Shown here: positions 23,600 through 32,346 of the stretch, piece after piece
Position numbering within the stretch: the stretch's first letter is position 1
How the letters are laid out: every line of letters starts with the position of its first letter
Assembly (NCBI RefSeq): GCF_018403265.1
Contig: NZ_BOSI01000001.1
Coordinates: 1,550,001-1,614,000, forward strand
Direction of reading: 5' to 3'
From: Paenibacillus sp. J31TS4
GTDB lineage: Bacteria > Bacillota > Bacilli > Paenibacillales > NBRC-103111
Length of the DNA stretch: 64,000 nt
Notes under the pieces: model-generated
Told to the model about the DNA's origin: nothing
What the model saw: only the letters and a program-made list of their open reading frames with translations
Database searches by the model: none
Program-made: the position numbers and the translations under genes

Positions 23600-23818
23600 A
23601 TGGGTGCAGGACAATCCCGCAGCAGCAACGTACTGGTCGTTCCTCAAGCTAATCAAGCTCTGGATCAGCTGAAATACGAGGTAGCTCAAGAACTGGGGAT
23701 TCAAATTCCTCAAGACGGTTACTACGGTAACATGGCTACTCGTGACACTGGTGCGATTGGTGGACACATCACTCGCCGTCTGGTGCAAATCGCTGAACAA
23801 CAACTGGCTGGCAAATAA
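23600..23818 (+). CDS. Alpha/beta-type small acid-soluble spore protein
   Basis: 72 residues with the SASP core: an LDQLKYEVAQELGI segment that contains the germination-protease cleavage region, and GYYGNMATRDTGAIGGHITRRLVQIAEQQL, the DNA-binding helix-turn-helix. These proteins coat spore DNA and protect it from UV and chemicals, then feed amino acids to the outgrowing spore. AAGGAGGTGA sits 5 nt before ATG 23600. A CATAATA element (23572) could be a sigma-G -10, but I see no convincing -35. The gene proves a spore-forming host. Confidence 0.96.
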   Translation: MGAGQSRSSNVLVVPQANQALDQLKYEVAQELGIQIPQDGYYGNMATRDTGAIGGHITRRLVQIAEQQLAGK

Positions 23819-23839
23819 TGATTCCTTCTTCCGGAATCG

Positions 23840-23882
23840 GAAGCATCCGAGCGGCTTTCACCAGCCGGCGGATGCTTCTTTT
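23840..23882 (+). terminator. Terminator after SASP gene
   Basis: GAAGCATCCG (23840-23849) pairs perfectly with CGGATGCTTC (23869-23878), followed by TTTTATAT. Confidence 0.88.
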
Positions 23883-23905
23883 ATATAGAGCTCCGTCCCC
23901 GCTGC

Positions 23906-24487
23906 CTACCGGCCGTCCGCATAGATCGACAGATACTTCTTATAATAATAATCCACCTTGCCTACGTAGCGCCGCGTTTCATTGAACGGAATCCGGTCGA
24001 CATCCTGCAGCGTGCCGTCCCAGATGCCGGCATCCCGCCATTTGAGCACATTGCCCTGCCCCGCATTGTAGGCGGCCAGTATCTCGAACCGATTCTGGTT
24101 GAAACGCTCGGCCAGAAAATCCACGTACTGCGTTCCCACCCGAATATTGATGTGGGGATCGTTCAAGTCTTCTACCCGGTACGTGGACTTGAGCCCTTCT
24201 TTCTCAAGCAGCCACTCCGCCGTTTCCGGCATGAGCTGCATGAGCCCGATCGCTCCCTTGCGGGATTCGGTGGCGGGATTGTAGTTGCTCTCCACCCGGA
24301 TGATAGCGGCGACGAGATACGGATCCACGCCGTATTTTTCGGCATACTGCTCAATCTCTTCCCGATAGGCGATCGGATAGATGAGCTTGCCGATCCAGGT
24401 GCTCTTATAGAACAGGACGACCATCACCAGCACAAAAGGCAGCAAAACCAAAAGCAAGCGGCGCCGGCGTTTCGTCGGTTTCTTCAT
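23906..24487 (-). CDS. Lytic transglycosylase (SLT domain), membrane-anchored
   Basis: 193 residues. A Lys/Arg-rich start and one transmembrane helix (about 10-28) precede an SLT domain. Catalytic Glu is in IIRVESNYNPATES, followed by the family blocks GAIGLMQLMPETA and ILAAYNAGQGNVLKW. It would cleave peptidoglycan glycan strands outside the membrane, forming 1,6-anhydro-MurNAc ends. The start overlaps the end of coaE by 4 nt (ATGA), so the two are translationally coupled. The length matches short Slt-type enzymes of bacilli. Confidence 0.92.
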   Translation of the reverse strand: MKKPTKRRRRLLLVLLPFVLVMVVLFYKSTWIGKLIYPIAYREEIEQYAEKYGVDPYLVAAIIRVESNYNPATESRKGAIGLMQLMPETAEWLLEKEGLKSTYRVEDLNDPHINIRVGTQYVDFLAERFNQNRFEILAAYNAGQGNVLKWRDAGIWDGTLQDVDRIPFNETRRYVGKVDYYYKKYLSIYADGR

Positions 24488-25080
24488 GCAGGCCCCTTCT
24501 CCTTCACAAACGCCTCCACCTGCCGCTCGGTGTCGCTCCGGTCACCGCTGTTGTCGATCACGGCGTCCGCCAGCTCCCGCTTGCGCTCGATTGGCATTTG
24601 GGCTGCCAGGCGGAGCTCAGCCTGCTCCCGCGTCAACCCGTCGCGGGCCATCAAGCGCTCGAGCTGCTTGTCCGGCGGAACGGCGACGACAAGCACTTCG
24701 TCGAACATTGCCTGCAGCCCCGATTCGAACAGGAGCGGCACATCGACGATAACGAGCCGGTCGGGCTGTTGCTTCTCGGCTTCCTCCATTCTCTTTCTCA
24801 TCGTGGCGCGGATCTCGGGGTGCAAGAGCCCTTCCAGCCGCTTGCGCGCCGCCTCGTCCGCAAAGACGATCTCTCCCAGTCTCTTGCGGTTGAGAGAGCC
24901 GTCCGGATGCAGCACATCCTGCCCAAAGGCAGCCGCCACCTCCTGAAGAAGCGGCGTCCCCGGCTCGACCACCTCCCGGGCAATCCGGTCGGCGTCAATC
25001 AGAATGGCGCCCCGCTCGACCAGCATCTCGGCTACGGTCGATTTGCCGCAGGCAATGCCACCGGTCAATCCAATCTTCAT
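24484..25080 (-). CDS. coaE: Dephospho-CoA kinase
   Basis: 198 residues. The P-loop is GLTGGIACGKST at the N-terminus. The CoA-binding segment is IDADRIAREVVEPGTP, followed by HPEIRATM and VDVPLLFESG, all standard for CoaE. It phosphorylates the 3'-OH of dephospho-CoA with ATP, the last step of coenzyme A synthesis. It is full length. The Shine-Dalgarno is weak (GTGGGA). Neighbouring ytaF, mutM and polA on the same strand reproduce the order known in related bacilli. Confidence 0.96.
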   Translation of the reverse strand: MKIGLTGGIACGKSTVAEMLVERGAILIDADRIAREVVEPGTPLLQEVAAAFGQDVLHPDGSLNRKRLGEIVFADEAARKRLEGLLHPEIRATMRKRMEEAEKQQPDRLVIVDVPLLFESGLQAMFDEVLVVAVPPDKQLERLMARDGLTREQAELRLAAQMPIERKRELADAVIDNSGDRSDTERQVEAFVKEKGPA

Positions 25081-25205
25081 CGCGGTCCCACACTTTCTTA
25101 ACTAGTCATTTATGCAAACGGGCGGCTGCAGGCAGCCGCGCTGGAGAGTAACCCTTACCTATCGATCGTCTCTGCCAGGCCGGATCGAATGGCCGGGCAG
25201 CCGCC

Positions 25206-25919
25206 TCACATCCACTTAAGCAGCCCCATCACGATCAGGACGCAGCCGGGCAGCAGCGACAGCCGCTTCATCCAGCGGACGTCCGCGAACCGCAGTCCGA
25301 TCTGCAGCCCGCTCGCGAGGAACAGCGCAGCGAACGTCGTAATCACCGCAGACGTGAGCAAGGGGGCGAAGCCGAGCAGCGCGGCGCCCAGCCCGGCGCC
25401 GAATGCGTCGAGCGACAGCGCGAGCCCGAGGAACCCCGCCTCGGAAGCTGAAATGTTGCCCGAGCGGTCCGCGTCGGCCGCCGATGGCGTTAGGAGGATC
25501 TGGACGACGAGGCCGAGCCGCTTGATCTCGACGCGCAGGATCGATCGGTCCTCCGCTAGACCTTGGACCGGACTAGCGAGCGGAGCCGCCGACAGACCGC
25601 TCCCGGTGGCCGCAACCGACGCCCGGTCTTCTTCCGCAGCCTCTACATCCTCCCGCTGGGTCAGCGTCTGGTACACCGTCCACAGCCCGATCGCCATAAG
25701 CAGGCTGGCGCCTATCCGGCGAGCGGTCTCAGCCGAGACGTAGCCCGATAGCCAGGTGCCGATCTGCATGGCGAGCAGAATCACGGTTCCCGACAGGAGC
25801 GCGATGATCAGCAGCGAGACGAGCGGGATGCGGATCTTCCGGAGTCCGTACATGACGCCGACGCCAAAGCCGTCCAGACTGACGGCAAAAGCCAACAGCA
25901 CGAGCGATACGAGATGCAT
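25206..25919 (-). CDS. ytaF: Sporulation membrane protein YtaF (MntP-like fold)
   Basis: 237 residues with six predicted helices in two similar halves. The first half begins LLAFAVSLDGFGVGVMYGLRKI and the second GLALSLDAFGAGLGAAL, the repeated SLD-F-G motif of the MntP/YtaF group. Between them is a polar, Ala/Ser-rich loop (about 90-150) that is variable in length. YtaF is linked to sporulation in bacilli; its exact role is unknown. No manganese riboswitch precedes it. It lies between coaE and mutM, as in Bacillus. Confidence 0.9.
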   Translation of the reverse strand: MHLVSLVLLAFAVSLDGFGVGVMYGLRKIRIPLVSLLIIALLSGTVILLAMQIGTWLSGYVSAETARRIGASLLMAIGLWTVYQTLTQREDVEAAEEDRASVAATGSGLSAAPLASPVQGLAEDRSILRVEIKRLGLVVQILLTPSAADADRSGNISASEAGFLGLALSLDAFGAGLGAALLGFAPLLTSAVITTFAALFLASGLQIGLRFADVRWMKRLSLLPGCVLIVMGLLKWM

Positions 25920-25972
25920 GACACTACCTCCCGCCTGTGCGCCCCCGTCCTCCCTAAGGATCGCATGGGCTG

Positions 25973-26016
25973 CACGAATGTCTATCCCATCCTATGGGGA
26001 TAGGAGACCATTCGTG
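25973..26016. other. Two-step inverted repeat upstream of ytaF
   Basis: The outer arms CACGAATG/CATTCGTG enclose inner arms CTATCCC/GGGATAG with a short loop. It lies 54 bp before ytaF and has no T-run, so it is more like a leader hairpin or protein site than a terminator. The rest of 25920-26188 holds no gene I can support. Confidence 0.5.
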
Positions 26017-26188
26017 ACGAAGCAGGAAGGGACATGCAGAAGACAAGCTGCACCGGCAGCTTGGCCTCTCATTTCCGATTCAATCAAGGCGTAGGCAGCA
26101 TGCTGAGCGCAGGCCCTTTGGCTGCTGCCCAAAAGGGAGCGAATCACCGGGAACACGCCAGGAGGGGATCCCTGTCAACGGCTGCCCT

Positions 26189-27118
26189 CTACTCTCCCTG
26201 CGTAGGGGAACCCGAGGGCGCCGCATTCCCGCGCGGACGCCTGCCGGCCGAAGCGGCGTTGCGAGGCCCCGCAGGCCGGCCGGGAATGCGCTTCAGCTTC
26301 TGGCAGGAGGGGCAGAAGTGCGTCCCTCTGCCGCCCAGCACGGTCTTGAGGATGGCACCGCCGCAGCGGGGACACGGCTGGTCCTTGCGGCCATAGGCAT
26401 TCAGCTGCTGCTGGAACATGCCCATTTCCCCTTGTCCGTTCACGTACGACTTGATGGAGGACCCGCCTGCGTCGACGGCCTCCTGCAGCGTTGTGACGAT
26501 GGCCTCGTGCAGCCGGAGAAGCTCCGGCTTCGTGAGGGAGCATGCCTCGCGCTCCGGATGGAGCCCGGCCGCGAACAAGGCCTCGTCGGCATAGATGTTG
26601 CCGATGCCGACGATGACCTCCTGATTGAGCAGGAGCGGCTTGATCTTGGTGGTCCGGCCGCCGATCGCCTTGCGGAACGCTTCGAACGTGAACGCCGGGT
26701 CAAGGGGCTCCAGTCCAAGCTTATGCAGCGGGGGCTGAACAAATTCCTCTCCCGGCGCGAATAGGTGCATGGTGCCGAACTGACGGACGTCACGGTACCG
26801 CAATTCGGTGCCGTCATCGAAATGAAAGACGACGTGCGTATGCTTCTCGACCGGCTCGTCCTTCCGGTAAAGGCCGTAACGGCCCTCCATGCGCAGATGC
26901 GAGACCAGGACCAGGTCATCGAGAAGAAAACGGAGGAACTTGCCCCTCCGTTCGATCCCCCGGATTGTCTGGCCCTGCAGCAGTGCGGCAAAGACGGCCG
27001 GGTCGTCCGGCCGCTGAATGATGCGCGGCAAATGTACGCTGACATTCGTTATATGTTTGTCCGTCACCAGCTGATTCAAGGTGCGGACGACGGTTTCGAC
27101 TTCAGGCAATTCTGGCAT
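26189..27118 (-). CDS. mutM: Formamidopyrimidine-DNA glycosylase (Fpg/MutM)
   Basis: 309 residues. MPELPEVETVVRTL carries the catalytic Pro1 and Glu2. RGKFLRFLL supplies the conserved Lys. The helix-two-turn-helix VGIGNIYADEALFAAGLHP and the zinc finger CPRCGGAIL...GRGTHFCPSCQ are intact. It removes 8-oxoguanine and formamidopyrimidines and nicks the abasic site. Compared with the usual ~275 residues it has a 30-residue Arg/Pro/Gly-rich tail after the zinc finger (RPAGPRNAASAGRRPRG), perhaps extra DNA contact. Downstream of polA by 76 nt on the same strand. Confidence 0.96.
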   Translation of the reverse strand: MPELPEVETVVRTLNQLVTDKHITNVSVHLPRIIQRPDDPAVFAALLQGQTIRGIERRGKFLRFLLDDLVLVSHLRMEGRYGLYRKDEPVEKHTHVVFHFDDGTELRYRDVRQFGTMHLFAPGEEFVQPPLHKLGLEPLDPAFTFEAFRKAIGGRTTKIKPLLLNQEVIVGIGNIYADEALFAAGLHPEREACSLTKPELLRLHEAIVTTLQEAVDAGGSSIKSYVNGQGEMGMFQQQLNAYGRKDQPCPRCGGAILKTVLGGRGTHFCPSCQKLKRIPGRPAGPRNAASAGRRPRGNAAPSGSPTQGE

Positions 27119-27194
27119 GGCTTAGTCACTCCTGATGCTTTAGAGAATCCTCTTAAGCATACCGTAACCTCAAGGGGATTGCCATACCGTGGTG

Positions 27195-29861
27195 CTATTT
27201 GGCTTCGTACCAGTTGGCGCCGTAGCTGACGTCCGCCCTGAGGGGAACGTCGAGCGGCAGCGCGGAGGCCATGAGCTCCGGCACCAGCTTCTGCATCAGC
27301 TCGAGCTCCTCCTTCGGCACCTCGAAAACCAATTCGTCATGCACCTGCAGGAGCATACGGCTGCGCAGCTTGTCGCGCTTCAGCCGCTCGGCGATCTTGA
27401 CCATCGCGAGCTTGATGATGTCGGCGGCCGTCCCCTGGATCGGCGTGTTCATCGCCGTTCTCTCGGCGAACGACCGCAGGTTGAAGTTCGAGGCGTTGAT
27501 ATCCGGCAGGTACCGGCGACGGTTGAGCAGCGTCGTCACGTATCCGTCCTGACGGGCCTTGAGCACGATATCGTCCATGTACTTGCGGACGCCGCGGAAG
27601 ATAGAGAAGTACTGCTCGATGAACAGAGCGGCTTCCTTCCGGGTGATGTCGAGGTTCTGGGACAGGCCGTAATCGCTGATGCCGTACACGATGCCGAAGT
27701 TAACGGCCTTGGCCGAGCGGCGCATGTTGGCGTCGACCTCCGCTTCGGAGACGCCGAAGACGTCCATCGCGGTCTTCGTATGGATGTCCATGTCCTCGTG
27801 GAACGCCTCCATCAGCCGCTCATCCTGCGAAATGTGCGCGAGCACCCGCAGTTCGATCTGCGAATAGTCCGCCGCCAGGATCGACCAGCCCGGCTCGGAC
27901 GGCACGAACACCTTACGGATCTTGCGCCCTTCCTCGAGCCGGATAGGGATGTTCTGCAGGTTCGGATACTGGCTGCTGAGCCGGCCTGTAGCGGCAATCG
28001 TCTGCCTGTAGTAGGTGTGAATCTTGCCGGTTTCCGGCCGCACCTCCTTCAGCAGACCCTCGATGTACGTCGACTGCAGCTTCGCCAGCTGGCGGAAGGT
28101 AAGCAGATCCGCGACGATCTCGTGCCGCGGCGCCAGCTTCTCGAGCACCTCGGCATCCGTCGAATAGCCGGTCTTGGTCTTCTTGACGACCGGCAGCTGA
28201 AGCCGGTCGAACAGCACCTCGCCGAGCTGCTTGGGCGAATTGATGTTGAACTCGCCGCCGGCGAGCGAATAGATCCGCTCGACGACGACGCCGATGCGCT
28301 CCTGCAGCTCTACGCCGAGCGCCTTGAGCTCGTCCGCGTTGCAGCGGATGCCCTGCTTCTCCATATCGGCGAGCACGTTGGACAGCGGCAGCTCGACCTC
28401 CCGCAGCAGCGAGAGCATCTCGTTGTCCGCAAGCTCCGCCTCCAGCACCGGCGCGAGGCGAGCAGCGGCGGCAGCCTTGCGGACCAGATGCTCGGCGAGC
28501 ACGTCGTCCGCCGGCACCTTGAACCGCGCGCCTTTGCCGAACACGCTCTCGTCCTCGGCGAGAGCCGGCAGCCCGTGCTTCGCCGTCACCGCGGCGAGCG
28601 AATGGCTCGCCTCCGTCGGATCGAGCAGATACGCGGCCAGGTGGACGTCGAACGCGGCTCCGCCGAGCTCGATGCCCTGCCAGGCGAGCGCCACCTCGGC
28701 GCGGTGGGCGTCGTAGAGCGTCTTGGCTACGCCCGGATCGGCGAGCCAGCGGCGCAGCGGCGCGGCGGCGTCCGCCCGCAGCATGCCGACCGGCACGTAA
28801 TAGCCGGTCGCCGCCTCGGCGTCGAACATGGAGACGCCCAGCACATCCGCCAGATGCGGATTGTCGCCGACCGCCTCGACATGAACGCCGGCGATGTGTG
28901 GCAGCCGGCCGACCAGCGCTGCCAGCTCCTCTTCTCCGCTAACGGCGACGACCTCCAGCTTCTCAGCCTCGGCCCCCTCCTCCCCGCCGGTCTCCGCTCC
29001 GCCGAAGTCCATCTTCTCGAGCAGCGATTTGAACTCCAGCTTCTGGAACATCGCCTTGAGCGACTGGCCGTCGTAGCCGTCGTACTTGAGCTCGTCCCAA
29101 GACAGCTCGGCGGGCACGTCCCGGATGATGGTCGCGAGCTGCTTGCTCATCCGCGCGTCCTGCTCGTGCTCGCGCACCTTTTCGCCCAGCTTGCCCTTGA
29201 TCTTGTCCGCATGCTCCAGCACCTGTTCCACCGAGCCGTGCTCATGGAGCAGCTTGAGCGCCGTCTTCTCGCCTACACCCGGGATGCCGGGAATGTTGTC
29301 CGAGGCGTCTCCCATCAGCCCCTTCAGGTCGATGATCTGCTCCGGCTTCAGTCCGTACGTCTCCTCGATGTGCGCCGGGGTGAACCGCTCGACCTCGCTG
29401 ATGCCCTTGCGCGTCAGCAGCACGGTAACGTGCTCGGAGGCAAGCTGCAGCATGTCCTTGTCTCCCGTCACGACGAGCACATCCCGCTTGCCCTCGTCCG
29501 CGAGGCGCGTCAGCGTGCCGATGATGTCGTCCGCCTCATAACCGGGCAGCTCGTACTGCGCGATGCCGAACGAGCGCAGCAGCTCCTTGATGAGCGGGAA
29601 CTGCTCGGACAGCTCGGACGGCGTTTTCGCCCGGCCTCCCTTGTAATCCTGGTACTCCTGATGCCGGAACACGACCTTGCCCGCGTCGAACGCGACCAGG
29701 AAGTGGCTCGGCTGCTCGTCCTCCAGCAGCTTGAGCAGCATCGTCGTAAAGCCGTACACCGCATTCGTATGCAGCCCGCCCGAGTTGCTGAGCAGCGGCA
29801 GGGCGTAGAACGCCCGGTTCGCTATACTGTTGCCGTCGATCACTATCAATTTGTCGCTCAT
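27195..29861 (-). CDS. polA: DNA polymerase I
   Basis: 888 residues. An N-terminal 5'-3' nuclease (about 1-290: VIDGNSIANRAFYAL, YKGGRAKTPSELSEQ, LPGYEADDIIGTL, LMGDASDNIPGIPGVGEKTA) is followed by a proofreading-like domain without the DxE metal ligands, as in Bacillus Pol I. The polymerase has motif A DYSQIELRVLAHIS, motif B RRSAKAVNFGIVYG and motif C QVHDELVFEV. It fills gaps in repair and removes Okazaki primers. GAGGTG precedes the ATG. The first gene of the polA-mutM pair; the plus-strand HAD gene is divergent from it. Confidence 0.97.
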   Translation of the reverse strand: MSDKLIVIDGNSIANRAFYALPLLSNSGGLHTNAVYGFTTMLLKLLEDEQPSHFLVAFDAGKVVFRHQEYQDYKGGRAKTPSELSEQFPLIKELLRSFGIAQYELPGYEADDIIGTLTRLADEGKRDVLVVTGDKDMLQLASEHVTVLLTRKGISEVERFTPAHIEETYGLKPEQIIDLKGLMGDASDNIPGIPGVGEKTALKLLHEHGSVEQVLEHADKIKGKLGEKVREHEQDARMSKQLATIIRDVPAELSWDELKYDGYDGQSLKAMFQKLEFKSLLEKMDFGGAETGGEEGAEAEKLEVVAVSGEEELAALVGRLPHIAGVHVEAVGDNPHLADVLGVSMFDAEAATGYYVPVGMLRADAAAPLRRWLADPGVAKTLYDAHRAEVALAWQGIELGGAAFDVHLAAYLLDPTEASHSLAAVTAKHGLPALAEDESVFGKGARFKVPADDVLAEHLVRKAAAAARLAPVLEAELADNEMLSLLREVELPLSNVLADMEKQGIRCNADELKALGVELQERIGVVVERIYSLAGGEFNINSPKQLGEVLFDRLQLPVVKKTKTGYSTDAEVLEKLAPRHEIVADLLTFRQLAKLQSTYIEGLLKEVRPETGKIHTYYRQTIAATGRLSSQYPNLQNIPIRLEEGRKIRKVFVPSEPGWSILAADYSQIELRVLAHISQDERLMEAFHEDMDIHTKTAMDVFGVSEAEVDANMRRSAKAVNFGIVYGISDYGLSQNLDITRKEAALFIEQYFSIFRGVRKYMDDIVLKARQDGYVTTLLNRRRYLPDINASNFNLRSFAERTAMNTPIQGTAADIIKLAMVKIAERLKRDKLRSRMLLQVHDELVFEVPKEELELMQKLVPELMASALPLDVPLRADVSYGANWYEAK

Positions 29862-29989
29862 GCACGCACCTCATTTTTTCATCTCTAAGAGCATCATAGC
29901 ATACGGAAGCGGCAGGATAAAATGCGTTCGCGCAGCATAAAGTGGGATAAAACCGGAGGGATTCCGCCCCTCCCGGAAGGAGTGGCAGC

Positions 29990-30730
29990 TTGAAGCGGCT
30001 CTACACCCCCGACGCCAAAAAAGTTCTCTTCCTGGACATGAACCAGACACTGCTCGATCCCGTCCAGACGTTCCGCGACAGCTTCGCGGATGTGCTGAAG
30101 GAGTACACAGCCCGTTGGGACGGGGAGGGATTCTCCCCGGAGCGTCTCGTGGACGCGTATACCGCGGAATGGAAAAAAAGGAGCCCCAAGGCGGGTGGCG
30201 TCCTGCTCCGCGAGCGGCTTCGCCGGCAGTGCCTCAAGCTGGCGCTCCAGCCGCTGCCGATGCCGGTGAGCGAACGGTTCGCCGAGGCGTTCCTGCAGAA
30301 GGTCAAGGAGCGCGGCAACGAAGCGCCCCGGCTATATCCGGGCGTCCGGGACACACTTGAGACGCTCGCCAAGCGATACCGGCTCGGTATCATCTCGAAC
30401 GGCCGGCGCGAGCGGCAGGAGCGGCATCTGAAGCTGCTCGGTCTCGACCGATGGATCTCGCCGGGCGGACTGTTCACTTCCGCCCGCAAGGAGACGCGCA
30501 AGCCGGCACCGTATCTATTCCGGCTCGCTCTCGAGAGAATGAACGCCGAGCCGGGAGAAGCGCTCATGGTGGGCAATTCGTGGGCCCACGACGTAGTCGG
30601 GGCGGTCCGCGTCGGCATGGATGCGGTCTGGCTGCGGGCCGATCACCCCGGCAAGCCGGCGTTCCGCAAGCTGGGCACCCGGAAGGTAGCCGTCATCCGG
30701 CGGTTCGAGGAGCTCAAGCAGCTTTGCTGA
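29990..30730 (+). CDS. HAD superfamily hydrolase with DxN motif I
   Basis: 246 residues, HAD fold with an alpha-helical cap (about 30-105). Motif I is LFLDMNQTLLD: the nucleophile Asp is present but the usual second Asp (acid/base) is Asn. Motif II is IISNG, motif III is the Lys in ETRKPAPYLF, motif IV is MVGNSWAHDVVGA. In phosphatases the second Asp matters, so activity may differ from a standard phosphatase. It starts at TTG 29990 with AAGGAG 8 nt upstream. Divergent from polA. The substrate is unknown. Confidence 0.85.
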   Translation: MKRLYTPDAKKVLFLDMNQTLLDPVQTFRDSFADVLKEYTARWDGEGFSPERLVDAYTAEWKKRSPKAGGVLLRERLRRQCLKLALQPLPMPVSERFAEAFLQKVKERGNEAPRLYPGVRDTLETLAKRYRLGIISNGRRERQERHLKLLGLDRWISPGGLFTSARKETRKPAPYLFRLALERMNAEPGEALMVGNSWAHDVVGAVRVGMDAVWLRADHPGKPAFRKLGTRKVAVIRRFEELKQLC

Positions 30731-30760
30731 GCCGCTCGCCCGCCGCCGGAAGTCCCCCCC

Positions 30761-30808
30761 GCGCAAGAAGGCCCCTCTCCCGCCCATGGGAAAGGGGCCT
30801 TCTTGCGC
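30761..30808. terminator. Strong convergent-gene hairpin (terminator-like)
   Basis: GCGCAAGAAGGCCCCT (30761-30776) and its perfect reverse complement (30793-30808) form a 16-bp stem between the convergent HAD and DinB-like genes. It lacks a T-run on either side, so termination would rest on the stem alone. Confidence 0.6.
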
Positions 30809-30826
30809 CTGCGGTCGTTCTCCCGG

Positions 30827-31348
30827 TCAGGACATGCCTAGATACCGCGTACGGAGAATCGCCTGGTGATGCCGTTCATGCCCGGCAATAATCCGGGCGA
30901 GCGCTCGGACCGAATGCGGATGGCCGCTCGCGGTGCCGATGCGCGCCCAGGCGTCCGCGGGCAGGATGCCGAGCAGAGACAGCGTCGCCTCCCGGACGAT
31001 TCGCAGCTCTTCGCAGAGCCGGCTGAGCGTCAGCCGCCCTGCCTCCGCGTGGCGAACGAACAGCTCCTCCTCGAAGCCGGGGAGCGGCGTTTCGTCTCCC
31101 CGCGCAATGCGAAGCAGGCGGTACGCCATAATGCGTTCGGTGTCCGCTATATGCAAGACGACCTCCTTCAGCGTCCATTTGCCAGGAGCGTAGGCATAGC
31201 CTTCCTGCTCCTGCGTGACGGCTTCGAGCAGGGCGAGCGTCTCCTCCAGCTGCTCGCGGAGGATCGTCTGGATGTCGCCCTCCGGCACCAGCGCCAAATA
31301 CGGCGCGAAATAGTCGGGATATTCTCCCGCCTCCAGTCGGTTATTCAT
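30827..31348 (-). CDS. DinB family protein
   Basis: 173 residues with the DinB_2 layout. The first His is in LKEVVLHIADTERIMAYRLLRIARGD, and the metal-site pair is in IIAGHERHHQAILRTRYL at the C-terminus. It is a four-helix metal-binding protein; many relatives are annotated as thiol transferases or damage-inducible, but the reaction here is unknown. It appears monocistronic, convergent to the HAD gene. It is not closely similar to the DinB-like protein at 7.3 kb. The 31349-31493 gap shows no gene. Confidence 0.87.
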   Translation of the reverse strand: MNNRLEAGEYPDYFAPYLALVPEGDIQTILREQLEETLALLEAVTQEQEGYAYAPGKWTLKEVVLHIADTERIMAYRLLRIARGDETPLPGFEEELFVRHAEAGRLTLSRLCEELRIVREATLSLLGILPADAWARIGTASGHPHSVRALARIIAGHERHHQAILRTRYLGMS

Positions 31349-31493
31349 ACGGTTCGTCTCCTTCCTCCTTGGTCAGGGGCAGGCGCCTTCCGGCCGGACA
31401 AGCCCTCTGCCGCTTCCTCCATTATACAAGACGGGGCCGTTCCTCAGACATCCCTGGCTTTCTCCGCTTACGTAGGAAGCGCCTGTCTTCGCC

Positions 31494-32327
31494 TCAGCGC
31501 AGCTTGCGGTACAGCTTCTCCTGCCCGCTCCATGGCTCGTAGCAGTCCTCGTGCTTCGAGAAACGGATCGACTCCTTGTCTCCGAGGATAAGGAAGCCGA
31601 GCAGAGGCAAGCTTTGGTAGAACAGATCGTGAACCCGGTCCTGCAGGCTTTGGCTGAAGTAAATGAGGACATTGCGGCAAAAAATGACGTGAAATTCGTT
31701 GAACGACGTGTCCGTCGCTAGATTATGCTCGGAGAAGACGAGCTGGCGGCCCAAAAACGGGGCGAACGTCACCGTATCGTCCTCGATCTCGCAATAGGAG
31801 GCAAAATCCCCCTGTCCGCCCGCCTCCCGGTAATGCCGGGCGTATTCCGACAGCTTGCGGAGCGGGAACGTGCCCCGCCTCGCCCGCGTGAGCGACGCCT
31901 CGCTAATGTCTGTCGCATAGATATGCGTCTTGTCCAGCACCCCCTCCTCCCACAGCAGGATTGCCATGGAATAGACCTCCTCCCCCGTCGCACAGCCGGC
32001 ATGCCAGATGCGGACGGACGGATAGGTATGCAGAAGGGGCACCACCGTTTCCCGGATCGCGCGGAAGAGATCCGGATCCCGAAACATCGTGGTGACGCCT
32101 ACGAGCAGATTGCCGAGAAACGTCTTCATCTCTTCGGGATCGTGCAGAATCTTCTCGAGCAGGGCGGTTATGCTGCGGGTCCCCGTCGCCTGCAAGTGGC
32201 TCTGGACGCGCCGGGAGACAGACGCCCTTTCATATTCGCGCAGGTCGTATCCGTACACCCGGCGAATGCCTTCCATCAGCAGGTCCAGCTCGACGGCTTC
32301 CCGCTCTTCTTTGGGCTTGCCCCGCAT
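31494..32327 (-). CDS. CheR-type protein-glutamate methyltransferase
   Basis: 277 residues. The N-terminal CheR helical domain (about 12-70) is followed by the SAM-binding domain with IWHAGCATGEEVYSMAILL, TDISEASLTRARRG, HNLATD and FHVIFCRNVLIYF. CheR methylates glutamates of chemoreceptors. No receptor or CheB gene lies next to it; it directly follows a large hybrid histidine kinase (19 nt apart). So it may belong to an alternative sensory pathway rather than canonical chemotaxis; this is inference. Confidence 0.88.
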   Translation of the reverse strand: MRGKPKEEREAVELDLLMEGIRRVYGYDLREYERASVSRRVQSHLQATGTRSITALLEKILHDPEEMKTFLGNLLVGVTTMFRDPDLFRAIRETVVPLLHTYPSVRIWHAGCATGEEVYSMAILLWEEGVLDKTHIYATDISEASLTRARRGTFPLRKLSEYARHYREAGGQGDFASYCEIEDDTVTFAPFLGRQLVFSEHNLATDTSFNEFHVIFCRNVLIYFSQSLQDRVHDLFYQSLPLLGFLILGDKESIRFSKHEDCYEPWSGQEKLYRKLR

Positions 32328-32346
32328 AACGCTCCAGGTCCCTCCT

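Noticed and set aside
25920-26188. Manganese (yybP-ykoY) riboswitch before the MntP-like ytaF
   Set aside because: No riboswitch core seen; only a two-step inverted repeat.
27189-29888. A ~900-codon open frame antisense to polA
   Set aside because: polA motifs on the minus strand are complete; the opposite frame is Leu/Arg/His-rich and lacks any domain, as expected from GC-rich codon bias.
30761-30808. The 16-bp hairpin as a small RNA gene
   Set aside because: It sits exactly between convergent genes, so a termination role is simpler despite the missing T-run.
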